Assembly (NCBI GenBank): GCA_023428135.1
Contig: JAEYZG010000037.1
Location: 38,260-102,259, forward strand
DNA length: 64,000 bases
Source of the DNA: Bacteroidota bacterium
GTDB taxonomy: Bacteria; Bacteroidota; Bacteroidia; Cytophagales; Cytophagaceae
Direction: 5' to 3'
The notes under the pieces were generated by a model. That model was not told the DNA's origin. It saw only the letters and a program-made list of their open reading frames with translations, and searched no databases. The position numbers and the translations under genes were made by a program. Positions 18,692-29,166 of the stretch are shown in pieces (the stretch's first letter is position 1; each line of letters starts with the position of its first letter).

Positions 18692-21088
18692 TTATTTCAT
18701 TCCGACAATACTCACTCCGGGACCTCCTCTGTCGGCATGTTCATCAGTAACAGACCTAATCTGTTTATATTTCCTCAGATGTTCTCTTACAAGATTTCTA
18801 AGTATTCCGTCACCTTTACCATGTATGATCCTTATTTCCGGAATACCCAGCATGATTGCAGAATCCATGAATTCTTCCAGGTCTTTCATCGCTTCCTCCC
18901 CTCTTTTACCGCGCAAATCCAGGTTCGAAGAAAACGACATCATCTTTTCATTCATCAACATCGCAGTGCTTCTTCTGGAAACCTCATCATATTGCTTTTT
19001 CACAGTTCGTCTGGAAACTTTCTCCAGACGATCAAGCTTAACTTTTGATTTTAAATCACCAATCACTATCTCCGCTGTTTTGCCTGATATGCCTAATACC
19101 TCACCAACCGTATCCGTTCCTTTTAATCTTATGGAATCCCCAATATTAATTTCACCTTCAAGCAACAAGGGTTCCTCTTTAGGCTCTTCTTTTTCTTTGA
19201 CTTGCTCAGGCTGAAGCTCAATATCCTTGTACAGATCCAGTTCTTTTCTCAGTGTTTTGGTTATTTCTTTATCGGCATCAACGCTACGAATAGCTCTTAT
19301 CGTATTTTCAATTTTCTGATTGGCCTCTGCAACCAACTGTTTAGCTTGCTGTTTGGCCTCATTAAGAAGTCGTCTTCTGTTTTGTTCTAGATCTTCTTTC
19401 AGCTTGCTATATTCTGCAAGCGTTTTGTCCAGCTGCAGCTTATCTCCTCTGGCCTCCTGATTTTGCTTAATCAGCAAATCCTTTTCTTTCTGCAACTCAT
19501 TAGCAAGACGCTCAAAGTTTACCTGACTCCTTCCCAGCTTGGATCTCGAACGCTCTATGGTCGCTTTATCCAAACCTATCTTAGCAGCTATTTCAAATGC
19601 AAAAGAACTTCCGGGACGCCCTATTTCCAACTGATACAAAGGCTCCAGCAAATCCAGATCAAACCTCATGGCACCATTGATAATACCAGGAGTTTTCTCT
19701 GCCATTGTTTTCAGGTTAGAATAATGGGTTGTAATTACTCCCCATACTTTCTTTTCATTTAGCCTTTCCAGAACCGCTTCTGATATAGCTGCACCTAACT
19801 GAGGCTCTGTACCTGTTCCAAACTCGTCTATCAGGATAAGTGATTTTTTTCCTGAAAAATTAAGGAAAGCCTTCATATTGGTAAGGTGAGAGCTATAGGT
19901 ACTCAAATCATTTTCAATAGACTGTTCATCACCAATATCCAGGAAGAGATCCTGAAATATTCCAAACTCGGAAAACTCATCTGCACTGACCAGCAAGCCA
20001 CACTGAAACATGTATTGCAGCAGTCCTGTAGACTTCAGACATACAGATTTCCCTCCTGCGTTCGGACCAGAAATAACAAGAATTCTGTTTTCTTCTGTAA
20101 GTTCTATGTCCAGAGGTATAATAATCTTTCCTGTTTTCTTAAGGTTAAGAAACAACAAAGGATGCCTTGCGCTTTTCCATCTTATGATTGGCTTGTCGCT
20201 GATCTTAGGCAGTTGAGCTTTAATAGCAATACCGAATTTTGCTTTCGCTCTGATAAAATCTATAATACCAAGAAAAGCATACGCTTTCTGAAGGTCAGGA
20301 ACAAAGGGACGGATACGATCTGTAAGAACAGTGAGAATCCGTACGATCTCTCTTCTTTCTTTGTATTCCAGTTCACGAATGATGTTATTCCCCTCCAGGA
20401 CTTCAGCAGGCTCAATAAAGACAGTTTGTCCCGACGCAGATTCATCCTGAATAAATCCTCTAAGACGTCTCTTATGCTCCGCCTGCACTGGTATTACCAT
20501 TCTTCCGTTACGGATGGTAATTTCCACATCCGAATCGGTATAACCTTCTCTTTTTGCAAGTTTTAAAAGGCGATCCAGCTCTCTTCTGATACGGCTTTGC
20601 TCAGAGATAAGACTCCTTCTGATTTCAAGTAATTCAGGAGAAGCATTGTCACGCACCTGGCCTCGGTCATCAATAATTTCATCAATCGCTTTGTAAATCT
20701 TCTCATCGGCCTTTACTGACTTAGCCTGTTCTTTCAGATAAGGATAAGCTTCATTCTCATCAAAAAATTCAAGGCAACGAATGATTGTCCTTAGAGAAAG
20801 CTTGATATCGAAGAATGCAGAAGGTTCAAGAAAAACCCCTTGGATCCTTATATTCTGAAGGTAAGGGGTTACATCGATGTAATTAGAAGAAGGGAACAAT
20901 ACCTGCTCTGTAAGTATTCTTGTAAATTCCCAGGTCTGATTCAGCAGACGGGAAACAAGTGATGCATCCGTCGAATAACGGATCCTGTTTACATAATGTT
21001 GACCAAGAGTACTAAGGCATTCCTGCTTTAACAATTCTCTGATCTGATTAAAACCTAATTTGGTTTCTATATTATCGGGATAATTCAA
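18692..21088 (-). CDS. mutS2: MutS2 family ATPase/nuclease (RqcU)
   Basis: 798 residues, normal MutS2 length. MutS core and clamp helices are followed by the ATPase with Walker A GPNAGGKS at 341-348 and Walker B-like LILIDEFGTGTEP. A long coiled coil (about 510-640) comes next, then a KOW-like segment and a C-terminal Smr domain (about 715-798) with LDLRGKRGEEA and HGKGDGILR. MutS2 is known to suppress recombination or split collided ribosomes, depending on species. It lacks the MutS mismatch-recognition domain. It is divergent from pabB and ends at a clear terminator. Confidence 0.95.
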   Translation of the reverse strand: MNYPDNIETKLGFNQIRELLKQECLSTLGQHYVNRIRYSTDASLVSRLLNQTWEFTRILTEQVLFPSSNYIDVTPYLQNIRIQGVFLEPSAFFDIKLSLRTIIRCLEFFDENEAYPYLKEQAKSVKADEKIYKAIDEIIDDRGQVRDNASPELLEIRRSLISEQSRIRRELDRLLKLAKREGYTDSDVEITIRNGRMVIPVQAEHKRRLRGFIQDESASGQTVFIEPAEVLEGNNIIRELEYKERREIVRILTVLTDRIRPFVPDLQKAYAFLGIIDFIRAKAKFGIAIKAQLPKISDKPIIRWKSARHPLLFLNLKKTGKIIIPLDIELTEENRILVISGPNAGGKSVCLKSTGLLQYMFQCGLLVSADEFSEFGIFQDLFLDIGDEQSIENDLSTYSSHLTNMKAFLNFSGKKSLILIDEFGTGTEPQLGAAISEAVLERLNEKKVWGVITTHYSNLKTMAEKTPGIINGAMRFDLDLLEPLYQLEIGRPGSSFAFEIAAKIGLDKATIERSRSKLGRSQVNFERLANELQKEKDLLIKQNQEARGDKLQLDKTLAEYSKLKEDLEQNRRRLLNEAKQQAKQLVAEANQKIENTIRAIRSVDADKEITKTLRKELDLYKDIELQPEQVKEKEEPKEEPLLLEGEINIGDSIRLKGTDTVGEVLGISGKTAEIVIGDLKSKVKLDRLEKVSRRTVKKQYDEVSRRSTAMLMNEKMMSFSSNLDLRGKRGEEAMKDLEEFMDSAIMLGIPEIRIIHGKGDGILRNLVREHLRKYKQIRSVTDEHADRGGPGVSIVGMK

Positions 21089-21282
21089 TGCTGAAAAACG
21101 CTAATATTTTCTTTGTGTCTACCTGACAACATTTTAAACAGCAAAATTATCACTTTTTGCTTAAGAAATATGATAACCAGGGAGAGGATTTGAATTATTG
21201 ATTTTGCGACTGACTATTCCTTTGGTTAGATTTACTGAGGAAAAACCTCACAAAAGAGCATAATATACTCATTATCAATCGC

Positions 21283-22542
21283 ATGATTTTTAATATTCAG
21301 AATAAAGAATATTTCAGGAAACAAGCTCTCTTATGGGCTCAAAAATTTTCTCACTTTGCCTGGCTGGATGATAATCAGATTCCCTATCTCTACAATGGCT
21401 TCCCTAATGTGCTGGCAGTTGGAAAAAAATCAGTCATATGTCCGGATCAAAAAGGATTCACTTCACTTAAGGAGTGGCTGGATAAGAATCAGGGCTGGTT
21501 ATTCGGATTTTTCACTTATGACCTTAAAAATGAGATTGAAAAACTTCAGAGCAAAAATCCTGAATATATTCAGTTCCCTTCTATTTGTTTTTTTGAGCCG
21601 GAACATCTGCTTTTGTTTGAGAAAAATATAGTGACTATTCATTCTGAAAATCCTGAAGTTATTTTCGAACAAATCAACTCTTTTGATATTGATGCAGTTG
21701 AAAACAAACAACATATTATTAATCCACCTGCTTCTGCTGTTTCAAAAGAAAACTACATTGAGAAAGTAAATAAGATAAAGGACCATTTAAGTGATGGTGA
21801 TATCTATGAACTGAATTACTGCATTGAGTTTACAGCCAAGGGGAGCGTCTCTCCTGTTCATACGTACCTTAAGTTGAATGAAATTTCACCAATGCCTTTT
21901 TCCTGCTTAATTAAAGTCGATTCTCTTTATCTGCTATCAGCATCACCAGAGAGGTTTCTGAAAAAGGAGGGTAAAAAATTAATTTCACAACCTATTAAAG
22001 GAACACGTAAAAGAGGCAACACGCTTGAGGAAGACATTGCCCTGATTGAAGATTTAAAAACAAGCGAAAAAGAGATTGCAGAAAACATGATGATCGTAGA
22101 CCTTGTCAGAAACGATCTTTCAAGAAGCTGCAAGCCCGGTACTGTCATAGCCGAAGAGCTTTTCGGAGTGCACACATTTCAGCAGGTGCATCAGATGATT
22201 TCTACCATTACAGGTGTAATGCAAGAAAACATAGATTCTGTACAAGCGACTAAAAATGCTTTTCCAATGGGCAGCATGACGGGAGCTCCCAAAATCAGGG
22301 CGATGGAGCTTATTGATGAAATAGAGGAAAGCAAAAGAGGCATATTTTCGGGAGCTGCAGGATTCTTTGCGCCCGATGGTGATTTTGATCTGAATGTGAT
22401 CATCAGGAGTATTTTTTACGATGAAAAAAATCAGAAGATATCTTTTCAGGTAGGCAGCGCGATAACTTATGAAGCAGACGCAGAAAAGGAATATGAAGAG
22501 TGTATGGTGAAAGCTGGAGCGATGTTAAAGGTTTTAATGTAA
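21283..22542 (+). CDS. pabB: aminodeoxychorismate synthase component I
   Basis: 419-residue chorismate-utilising enzyme making 4-amino-4-deoxychorismate for folate. The PIKGTRKRG motif carries the Lys typical of PabB where anthranilate synthases have Ala. ENMMIVDLVRNDLSR, GSMTGAPKIRAMELID and the C-terminal EYEECMVKAGAML are the other family landmarks. It is somewhat short at the N-terminus, as in many Bacteroidota PabB. No pabA or pabC lies beside it; the amidotransferase must come from elsewhere. It is a single gene, divergent from mutS2. Confidence 0.88.
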   Translation: MIFNIQNKEYFRKQALLWAQKFSHFAWLDDNQIPYLYNGFPNVLAVGKKSVICPDQKGFTSLKEWLDKNQGWLFGFFTYDLKNEIEKLQSKNPEYIQFPSICFFEPEHLLLFEKNIVTIHSENPEVIFEQINSFDIDAVENKQHIINPPASAVSKENYIEKVNKIKDHLSDGDIYELNYCIEFTAKGSVSPVHTYLKLNEISPMPFSCLIKVDSLYLLSASPERFLKKEGKKLISQPIKGTRKRGNTLEEDIALIEDLKTSEKEIAENMMIVDLVRNDLSRSCKPGTVIAEELFGVHTFQQVHQMISTITGVMQENIDSVQATKNAFPMGSMTGAPKIRAMELIDEIEESKRGIFSGAAGFFAPDGDFDLNVIIRSIFYDEKNQKISFQVGSAITYEADAEKEYEECMVKAGAMLKVLM

Positions 22543-22645
22543 AATCCCCTTCTAAAATTATTATGTGGCAAGAAATAGATAGGAACAAGTGTTATTGACA
22601 TTGGAGGAGCCAGCATGGCGTCTCTGCGAAGCCGCTATATTCAAA

Positions 22646-23107
22646 TCAAAATTTTATAATTTCATTTTTACAGACATTGTATTTAATTTCACTCACTTCA
22701 TTTTTCTTTAATAATATTATACAATCAGAACTCAATGGATGATAATCGCCCCAAAATAGTTCATTTCTCAGGGAGTATTTTGAGTATCTAAGTCCACCTG
22801 CATCGTAACCTTGTATAACTACAATATTCCCGTTATCTCCTACCAATCTTGACTCAATCGATTTATCCCCCATCCAATTATTCACAGTTAAAATTCCATT
22901 TATAACTAATGATAAGTCAATTAAAATGATCCCTAAAATAAGTATCAGAACTTTTAAACCTCTCTTCCTTTCAAAAAATTTACAAATTAACAATCCGATA
23001 GCAATACCTAAGCAAGTCCAGACGAATATATCAACCCAAACAATTCTACTATTGTAACCCAGCATTCGAATTATCAAGTAAACAAGGACTACAACTAAAG
23101 AAGACAA
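22646..23107 (-). CDS. membrane protein of unknown function, probably 5' disrupted
   Basis: 153 residues from a TTG at 23107, with hydrophobic segments at about 3-15, 26-43 and 52-75. The same frame stays open upstream to a TAA at 23204-23206 and encodes another hydrophobic stretch (LLPFLFIYPIVQWLVITWL), but it has no ATG. An ATG at 23218-23220 lies in a different frame and would join it by a single-base shift. The real start was probably lost by an indel, or a rare start is used. Family not recognised. Confidence 0.45.
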   Translation of the reverse strand: MSSLVVVLVYLIIRMLGYNSRIVWVDIFVWTCLGIAIGLLICKFFERKRGLKVLILILGIILIDLSLVINGILTVNNWMGDKSIESRLVGDNGNIVVIQGYDAGGLRYSKYSLRNELFWGDYHPLSSDCIILLKKNEVSEIKYNVCKNEIIKF

Positions 23108-23253
23108 AATAAAATATCTATTTTTCTTTCTGGAGAGCCAGGTTATTACTAACCATTGAACAATGGGATAAATAAAAAGAAAAGGGAGTAATATATTATA
23201 TCTTTAAAATGGCAACTCATTAATTGTACAATATAGTCTAACTGAGCATTTTA

Positions 23254-23979
23254 TTACCTTCTCCAAAACTGCCACCATTTCTTCCTTTTTATTATAATTA
23301 GCTCTCCTGTATAAGATAATTCTTCAGGCATGACTATAATATCTTTTGTCATTGGTAGTTCTGATTTATCAAATGATATCTCTGTTCTTTCGTAATCATT
23401 AGCAATAATTGTTAATACTATTTTATCAGTTAATTTACTATCAGGAATTATAAGCCTGAATTTTCCTTCCAGATCCGATGCCACCTCTGTTTTGTTTTCA
23501 TTAATTAAAATTAATGCATCAGATATAGGTTCATTCGTTATACCATCAAGAACTTTTCCTTGTATTACTCCTTTTAAACTGTCCGTAAGTACTTCTGCTT
23601 TCTTCAATTGTAGTGCGTATCCCTTGTTCTTATCTACAATTGATATAGTTTCTGTTTGAAGCAATTGCTTATCTGTCGCTAATGTTTCTTTAGTCGAACC
23701 AACTATTAAAAGACTTGCAAGTATTTTATAAAGCCAGGAGTTTCTTGCATGCTGATTAGGCTTAAAAACTCTGTTCAGATGTCGTTCTGCCAAACGACCA
23801 CAAAGTTTACCAGATGTATTTTCAACTATTTGAATTATCTCACTGTCTGACAGCGTAGTAAAATCAATAACTGTATTTGAGCACAATGAGCAAAACCTAC
23901 CCTTATCAGTTGGGGACATTGATGTCCATTCCTGATTACAGGGGTTATCAATTTTCAGTATGTAGTTTGGTCGTTTCAT
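23254..23979 (-). CDS. protein with Cys-rich N-terminus and carboxypeptidase-regulatory-like domain
   Basis: Start chosen at ATG 23979 (MKRPNYILKI); a TTG nine bases upstream is less likely. Residues 1-70 hold a conserved Bacteroidota block with CNQEW, GRFCSLCSNTVIDF and KLCGRL, whose four Cys could bind metal. A hydrophobic segment (about 82-95) follows. A CarboxypepD_reg-like beta-sandwich (about 135-215, VIQGKVLDGITNEPISDALI) comes next, then a basic, Trp-rich tail (RKKWWQFWRR). Such proteins are common and uncharacterised in Bacteroidota. Neighbours give no functional clue. Confidence 0.7.
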   Translation of the reverse strand: MKRPNYILKIDNPCNQEWTSMSPTDKGRFCSLCSNTVIDFTTLSDSEIIQIVENTSGKLCGRLAERHLNRVFKPNQHARNSWLYKILASLLIVGSTKETLATDKQLLQTETISIVDKNKGYALQLKKAEVLTDSLKGVIQGKVLDGITNEPISDALILINENKTEVASDLEGKFRLIIPDSKLTDKIVLTIIANDYERTEISFDKSELPMTKDIIVMPEELSYTGELIIIKRKKWWQFWRR

Positions 23980-24084
23980 AAAGTCCAATGAAATATTATT
24001 GAAGCCTTTAATTATTAATTATCAAGACTTCTATTTAAAATAAAACAAGCGCGATGTATACCACATTTCTCTTCCTACCTAAAC

Positions 24085-24510
24085 CTATTCTATCATTTTC
24101 CCTTTTTTCCTCCAGTCCGTACCTTCCCAGAAATCTATCACAGCTCTCCATTGCTCACCAGATAGTGTATAAAGCCATTTGTTAAATCCATAATAGTAAT
24201 CTATTTCAGTTCCCCCAACATTTTGAATACCTTCAAATAAACCTACCGTAATTAAATCCTTTGTTTGTTTATCGCAACTCTTTAAAATATTTTCAATGTT
24301 TGTAAATATTAAAGGGAAATTTTCAGTCTGACCTGTTTTATATTTTTCAACTATAAATCTAATTATTACACCAATATCAGTATAAATGAGTCTGGCACTT
24401 GAGTCTCCCTGATATTCCATAATCAAATAGTCATCCCATCTTTCTTTTAGCTCAGGATCTGAATTAATAATTAAATCAAGGGCTTTATTTACGGTATAGA
24501 TTTCATTCAT
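24085..24510 (-). CDS. small cytosolic protein, DUF7674-like
   Basis: 141 residues, no signal peptide and largely helical. LFEGIQNVGG and the Trp-rich end (EQWRAVIDFWEGTDW) resemble a small family (DUF7674) often found near toxin/immunity or dispensable genes; the match is from memory and uncertain. It sits between the Cys-rich protein gene and a pseudogene, in a stretch of small hypothetical genes. No function can be given. Confidence 0.5.
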   Translation of the reverse strand: MNEIYTVNKALDLIINSDPELKERWDDYLIMEYQGDSSARLIYTDIGVIIRFIVEKYKTGQTENFPLIFTNIENILKSCDKQTKDLITVGLFEGIQNVGGTEIDYYYGFNKWLYTLSGEQWRAVIDFWEGTDWRKKGKMIE

Positions 24511-24630
24511 ATTGCAAATCTCTTCAGATTTATAATTTCCAGTATTAAAACTTTAATTTGAGTCTAAATTTTGAAATTTGACTTCAGGATGGATAACTGT
24601 GACATTACAATAAACTGAGTATAATCTTCT

Positions 24631-25405
24631 TTATTCTTTAATCTTAAAAAAAATTCCTTCAATCGTTGCATTATGCCCGAATTGAGAGGCTCAATAACTT
24701 TTAGTTAACTGTACAAAGCAAAATCTTTATAAAACTTTACTTTAAACTCACAGTCTTCCGATTCCGGTATGGTATAAGTAAATGAATTGCCTGAAATTGT
24801 TATTGTATCCGTTTCCACTTCAGCCATATTTCTGAAAGGGCTACCTGTCACTGAAAAAATACTAAATTCAGCTTTATCATTTCCAACTTTTTTAATCTCA
24901 AATTCACCTTGATATCCTTCTTCATCATAGCGATAACTATAATTACCATAAATATTTTTTGATTCAACATTTATCATTGGCAAGGATGTATCCTTTGGTA
25001 CAAGATCTAAGTCAATTCCTTATTTCTTTTTGGAGAAAACCATTTACCTTTAAAATGATCTTTATCAGGCAGACCTGTTAGAATACCAGTTATATTTCCG
25101 GTAGGATCAAACTCTAATATTCTAAGGCTTTTATCATCCCCAATTGTTCCGATTATTTTAATTGGCTTTTTAGCTTTAGTATTAAGATAAGTCAATTCCC
25201 CAATAATTAACTTATCCACGATTCTATAATGGAGAAACACAGGAATCTTTTTATTGATTTTCCCATTCCATGTAAATTCATCTTGATTCTTTAATAAAGA
25301 AGCATTTTGAGTTTCCTGATCATTTATTTTTACATTTTCTACATGCTTAGAACAGGAAAATAAAAATATCAATATCAATAATGTAAATAAAAGATTGAAT
25401 TTCAT
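24631..25405 (-). pseudogene. decayed lipoprotein gene with two frameshifts and a stop
   Basis: The first part (25405-25007) starts MKFNLLFTLL with lipobox LFSC and ends prematurely after KGKWFSPKRNKELT. The continuation lies one frame over, from about 25015 (LDLVPKDTSLPMINVE...), and stays open to 24705, ending KFYKDFALYS. A second shift near 24725 and one in-frame TGA lead into ASQFGHNATIEGIFF, which stops at 24631-24633. Joined, the pieces give a coherent ~250-residue beta-rich lipoprotein like small Bacteroidota proteins I recall ending in QFGHNA. Frames are read directly; the ancestral join is inference. Three lesions make sequencing error unlikely. Confidence 0.65.
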
Positions 25406-25512
25406 TTTATAAATATTATAGTTCCACTAAAATTTCAGGCTTTTGAATTATATGTAATATATCAGTACGGTTTCTTTCGTGAATCAATTGGCATAGAAAC
25501 TCACATCCCTTA

Positions 25513-26706
25513 TCAATCCATACTCCGAACAAATCTCACACTCCATCCTAATCCATAGGTACAGATCACTAGCACACTTGCTATGGCAACTATGTATAAA
25601 GGATAGGAGAATACATACAATATCACTCCAAGCAGAAGTACTCCCCATCCAATAGACATCAATTTGTTCCTTTTAACTTCAATCTCGAGAGTACCAATGG
25701 TAATAAACAATACAGAAAGCATTGTAAATGCACCTTTCCACAACATATCAGATCCTTTTATTCCAGCTATCACAGACAATACTATAATCACTAAATTTAT
25801 TGCCATAAAAACATCTGATTGTTTCTTTTGCCTATCTGTTATCAGGTATTTTGTTTTTTCTCCAAATCGCAAAATAAAGTTAAACAGAACACTAAGATAC
25901 CAGCCTAAAAGAAGATAAATGCTTAGCAAAAAGAGCCATATTGGAAGTGTTTTAATAAATATTAATACTAGAAATATGGTATACCATCTGAACTCATAAT
26001 AAAAGGTTCGGAAACTTTTACTTATAAAGAAATTAAAAACCTTACTCTTTAATTTATATACTTCCAGCAGTCCTTCTCTCGCGACTTCATTCATTGGATC
26101 TTTTGACAGAGCACTCAGAAATGCTTCTTGTGCTGACTTATAATTTCCTTTATCAAGATATATCCAGCCTTTCCTTCCCAGCGCGAGTGTATTTTCAGGG
26201 TCTTCATAAAGACTTTTGTTAATAAATTCGTCTGCCTTTTTCAAATCACCTTTATTGGTATATAAGAGGCTCTTTAATGTCAGCAACTCATTGTTATTTG
26301 GATTTATCTGAAGGCCATATTGAACAGCACTCATACACTCTTTATACTTCCCCTGATTAAACTGTGAAGCTGCCAATATTTGCATATACGTGTCTATATC
26401 AGGATCAATTGCTATTGCCTCACGTATTGAACTTTCTGCTTGTGAAAAACGCTCCTTAGAAAACTGAGCATAAGCAAGCGTATAGTGAGGAAAAGAAGAG
26501 TCTGGCTCCATCGAAATTGCAAGTCTTGCTTCTTCAATCGCAGCTTTATGTTCCCCGGAATCGGCATAGCACAGAGAAAGCAAAGAGTGAGGATGCGCAG
26601 TTTCCGGATAGTTTGTTATGACATTCTTTAAAATACTAATTGCTTCTTTAGTTCTTTTAATTCCAATCAGATATACAGCCTTTTCAATTGCCGAAAAATA
26701 TTCCAT
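25513..26706 (-). CDS. TPR-repeat inner-membrane protein
   Basis: 397 residues. The N-terminal half (about 5-210) holds six or so tetratricopeptide repeats, for example SLLCYADSGEHKAAIEEARL and LGRKGWIYLDKGNYKSAQEA. The C-terminal half has about five hydrophobic segments between 240 and 390 (first IFLVLIFIKTLPIWLFLL). The TPR part likely faces the cytosol and binds a partner protein. It is a single leftward gene with no recognisable partners. Specific role unknown. Confidence 0.75.
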   Translation of the reverse strand: MEYFSAIEKAVYLIGIKRTKEAISILKNVITNYPETAHPHSLLSLCYADSGEHKAAIEEARLAISMEPDSSFPHYTLAYAQFSKERFSQAESSIREAIAIDPDIDTYMQILAASQFNQGKYKECMSAVQYGLQINPNNNELLTLKSLLYTNKGDLKKADEFINKSLYEDPENTLALGRKGWIYLDKGNYKSAQEAFLSALSKDPMNEVAREGLLEVYKLKSKVFNFFISKSFRTFYYEFRWYTIFLVLIFIKTLPIWLFLLSIYLLLGWYLSVLFNFILRFGEKTKYLITDRQKKQSDVFMAINLVIIVLSVIAGIKGSDMLWKGAFTMLSVLFITIGTLEIEVKRNKLMSIGWGVLLLGVILYVFSYPLYIVAIASVLVICTYGLGWSVRFVRSMD

Positions 26707-26951
26707 TATTATTTACTATTGATTTGTAAGCATCCCATTACCAGGATTGTACGTTTAAAAGTTATCTTTTCCTAAAAGTTAATACCAGTCTTATCTGGTT
26801 TATTTTGGAAATAGCCCTTTAAGAAAAATGCCAAACTACTTATTGACCTTATTTTATATTCCCTATCACTCTTACAATATAGCAAATTTATCTCATTAAC
26901 GTATATTAATGGCTAAATGCTTTTATATCATATCTCCACCATGTTATCTAT

Positions 26952-27974
26952 CTAAACCTTCACGATCAACTTCCCTATTGTCCCGCCAGCCTTGAAGTCT
27001 ATTAAAGCCTGAGGCAACTCGTTAAATTCATATGTTCTGCCAATAATGGGAGCTTCAAGGTTCAGCTTAAATATATCATTGAGCAGTTCTTTCATGATAT
27101 CCGCTTTTTCATACAACCATATAAGATTAAATGCCATCAGAGATTTGTTGGCTTTAATCATGGATAAAGGATCAACTCTGGGACGAAACAGATACTTAAA
27201 CAACAAAAGTGGATAAAAAGGCGCCTGGCCTGATGGGGTAAATTGTGCAGAACCATAGGATATGACGCGGCCCATGGGAGCGAGCAAATCATAACTCCAA
27301 TGAAAGAACTTATCCCCTGTTGTTTCCATCACGAGCTTTAATTCTCTTCCTGCCAATGCTTCGGTAACATCTTTTTTAAACTTATTGGAACGAATTAAAA
27401 ACCTATCATATCCCTCTTTCCTCAAGATGTCAAATTTCGACTCACTACCAACTACTCCTATGGTATAAGCACCCATTTTTTTTGCTATTCTATTAGCCAG
27501 CAGGCCAACACCTCCAGCAGCGCTGTGAATCAATACGGATTGGCCTTGTTGTAAATTACCTAATGTTACCAAACCATAATAAGCAGTAAGTACCTGAACC
27601 GGAAAAGCTGCGCCTTCTTCAAATGACCAACCCTCTGGCAATGATATAATATATCTGTGGTCAATATTCAGAAGTTGGGTGTATCCTCCAAAACGGGTCA
27701 CTCCCATTACCTTATCTCCGACTTTGAAATCATGAACACCTTCACCGACTTCTGTAACAATACCAGCATATTCCAATCCGGGAATAAAAGGATCTTTCGG
27801 TGTCGCACTGTATAATCCCATGATGGCAAATATATCAGCATAGTTAAGCCCAATAGCTTTTACTTGAACCGATACCTCGCCTTTTCCAGGTTTTCCAAGC
27901 TTCTGTGTGGTGAACTTTAATTTATTTAAAGATCCTGGTTTAAATACTTTATAACATTGATAGTCCATTTGCAA
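26952..27974 (-). CDS. MDR-family NADPH:quinone oxidoreductase
   Basis: 340-residue zinc-independent medium-chain dehydrogenase/reductase. GroES-like N-domain (about 25-115, GLNYADIFAIMGLY and PGLEYAGIV) is followed by a Rossmann domain with HSAAGGVGLLANRIAKKMGA. The usual structural-zinc Cys cluster is absent, as in quinone oxidoreductases and the VAT-1-like branch. It may start at Met3 (27968). Substrate unknown. It is a single leftward gene. Confidence 0.85.
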   Translation of the reverse strand: MQMDYQCYKVFKPGSLNKLKFTTQKLGKPGKGEVSVQVKAIGLNYADIFAIMGLYSATPKDPFIPGLEYAGIVTEVGEGVHDFKVGDKVMGVTRFGGYTQLLNIDHRYIISLPEGWSFEEGAAFPVQVLTAYYGLVTLGNLQQGQSVLIHSAAGGVGLLANRIAKKMGAYTIGVVGSESKFDILRKEGYDRFLIRSNKFKKDVTEALAGRELKLVMETTGDKFFHWSYDLLAPMGRVISYGSAQFTPSGQAPFYPLLLFKYLFRPRVDPLSMIKANKSLMAFNLIWLYEKADIMKELLNDIFKLNLEAPIIGRTYEFNELPQALIDFKAGGTIGKLIVKV

Positions 27975-28072
27975 TTGTTAATTAAAAACTGTCTGAACGG
28001 GGATTCATGGGATTAAGAGATGAACAGGATTATCTCTGATGTTTGTCCCGAAGTTTCTGGTGCTATTTTGCC

Positions 28073-28822
28073 TTATTCCCTCTTTACCGCTTTCAAGAAA
28101 TGTTTATTAAATAAATGTGAATATTTATCAAAGTAAATGATAACTTCTTCGGCAGCCGAACGAGCATCCCAACTTAAGTTCCAGTAAATAACTACTCCTT
28201 CCTTTTTTATTGCCACTGGGAAATTGAGTGTACTTGAAAATTGAAATAATTGAGGATTATCAATTTCTCCATATTCTCCGAATAAAGTAGGCACAGCTTT
28301 TTTTAATTGACTAATAGAAATATTATAAACTTCAGTATTGTATTGATCTTTAATAATATCCTTTAATAATATGGTCTTGCTACTAGCCATATCAAAAGTC
28401 AATGCAACCTGATCATGATTTGCAACACTTCCACCACCGCCTACATACCAATCGGAGGTAAATGTAAAACTTAGATATCTTGAGTTTTTAAAGTTTAAAA
28501 CATAGGTCATATAAAATTCTGACAGATAGTCTTCGCACACATGAATCTTTTCTGTTTTCTCAGATGAACCTTTAAATTCATATACTCCTGTAACCTTTCG
28601 AATGGAGTTGTTCAGGAATTTATTTAAAGTTTCATCCGGAGTTTTAACAATGGGGTAAGATATTGCTTTTACATCATTAATAACCGAATCATAATCAATT
28701 TCACATTCAGGAGATACATAGTTAACTTCATAGTACTGCTTAGTCGTTATACTAATTTTACTTGTATCAATTTGTCCGTAAACATTCGTACATAAAAAGA
28801 AAAGAAAAAACACTCTGATCAT
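28073..28822 (-). CDS. exported DUF3298-like protein
   Basis: Start chosen at ATG 28822 because it gives a clean signal peptide (MIRVFFLFFLCTNVYGQ); an upstream ATG at 28861 would add 13 polar residues. The mature ~235 residues alternate strands and helices. VGGGGSVANHDQVALTFDM and the ending VIYWNLSWDARSAAEEVIIYF resemble the DUF3298/RsiV-like periplasmic fold, whose members include an anti-sigma factor's lysozyme-binding domain. No sigma factor gene is adjacent, so that role is not implied. The 28862-29166 gap (305 bp) to the permease holds no gene or clear signal. Confidence 0.6.
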   Translation of the reverse strand: MIRVFFLFFLCTNVYGQIDTSKISITTKQYYEVNYVSPECEIDYDSVINDVKAISYPIVKTPDETLNKFLNNSIRKVTGVYEFKGSSEKTEKIHVCEDYLSEFYMTYVLNFKNSRYLSFTFTSDWYVGGGGSVANHDQVALTFDMASSKTILLKDIIKDQYNTEVYNISISQLKKAVPTLFGEYGEIDNPQLFQFSSTLNFPVAIKKEGVVIYWNLSWDARSAAEEVIIYFDKYSHLFNKHFLKAVKRE

Positions 28823-29166
28823 CTTAAAATCCCTGCTATCTTTCTTTCTTCTGTCATCCAAATGATTCCATGAATTACAATTACCTAATTATACGTCTAT
28901 CCAATTCATACATTCCTATATATAAACTTACCCAAATACTTTCATTCCTCAAAAGCACCTTCACTTCTCATTGATTATTAACACAATACATATTACCAAA
29001 AAATCAATACAATCCCAATATGATAATTGAAAATACAATATGATTATGGTCGTTTATATTTTAAGGTACCCATAAGATCTAAGGCTAGGTTTCTCAAATT
29101 CATTTCCATCCTCGATTTTTCCATTTAATCATAATATTCTATCTTCATGGCAGAAAGGATAATTCA

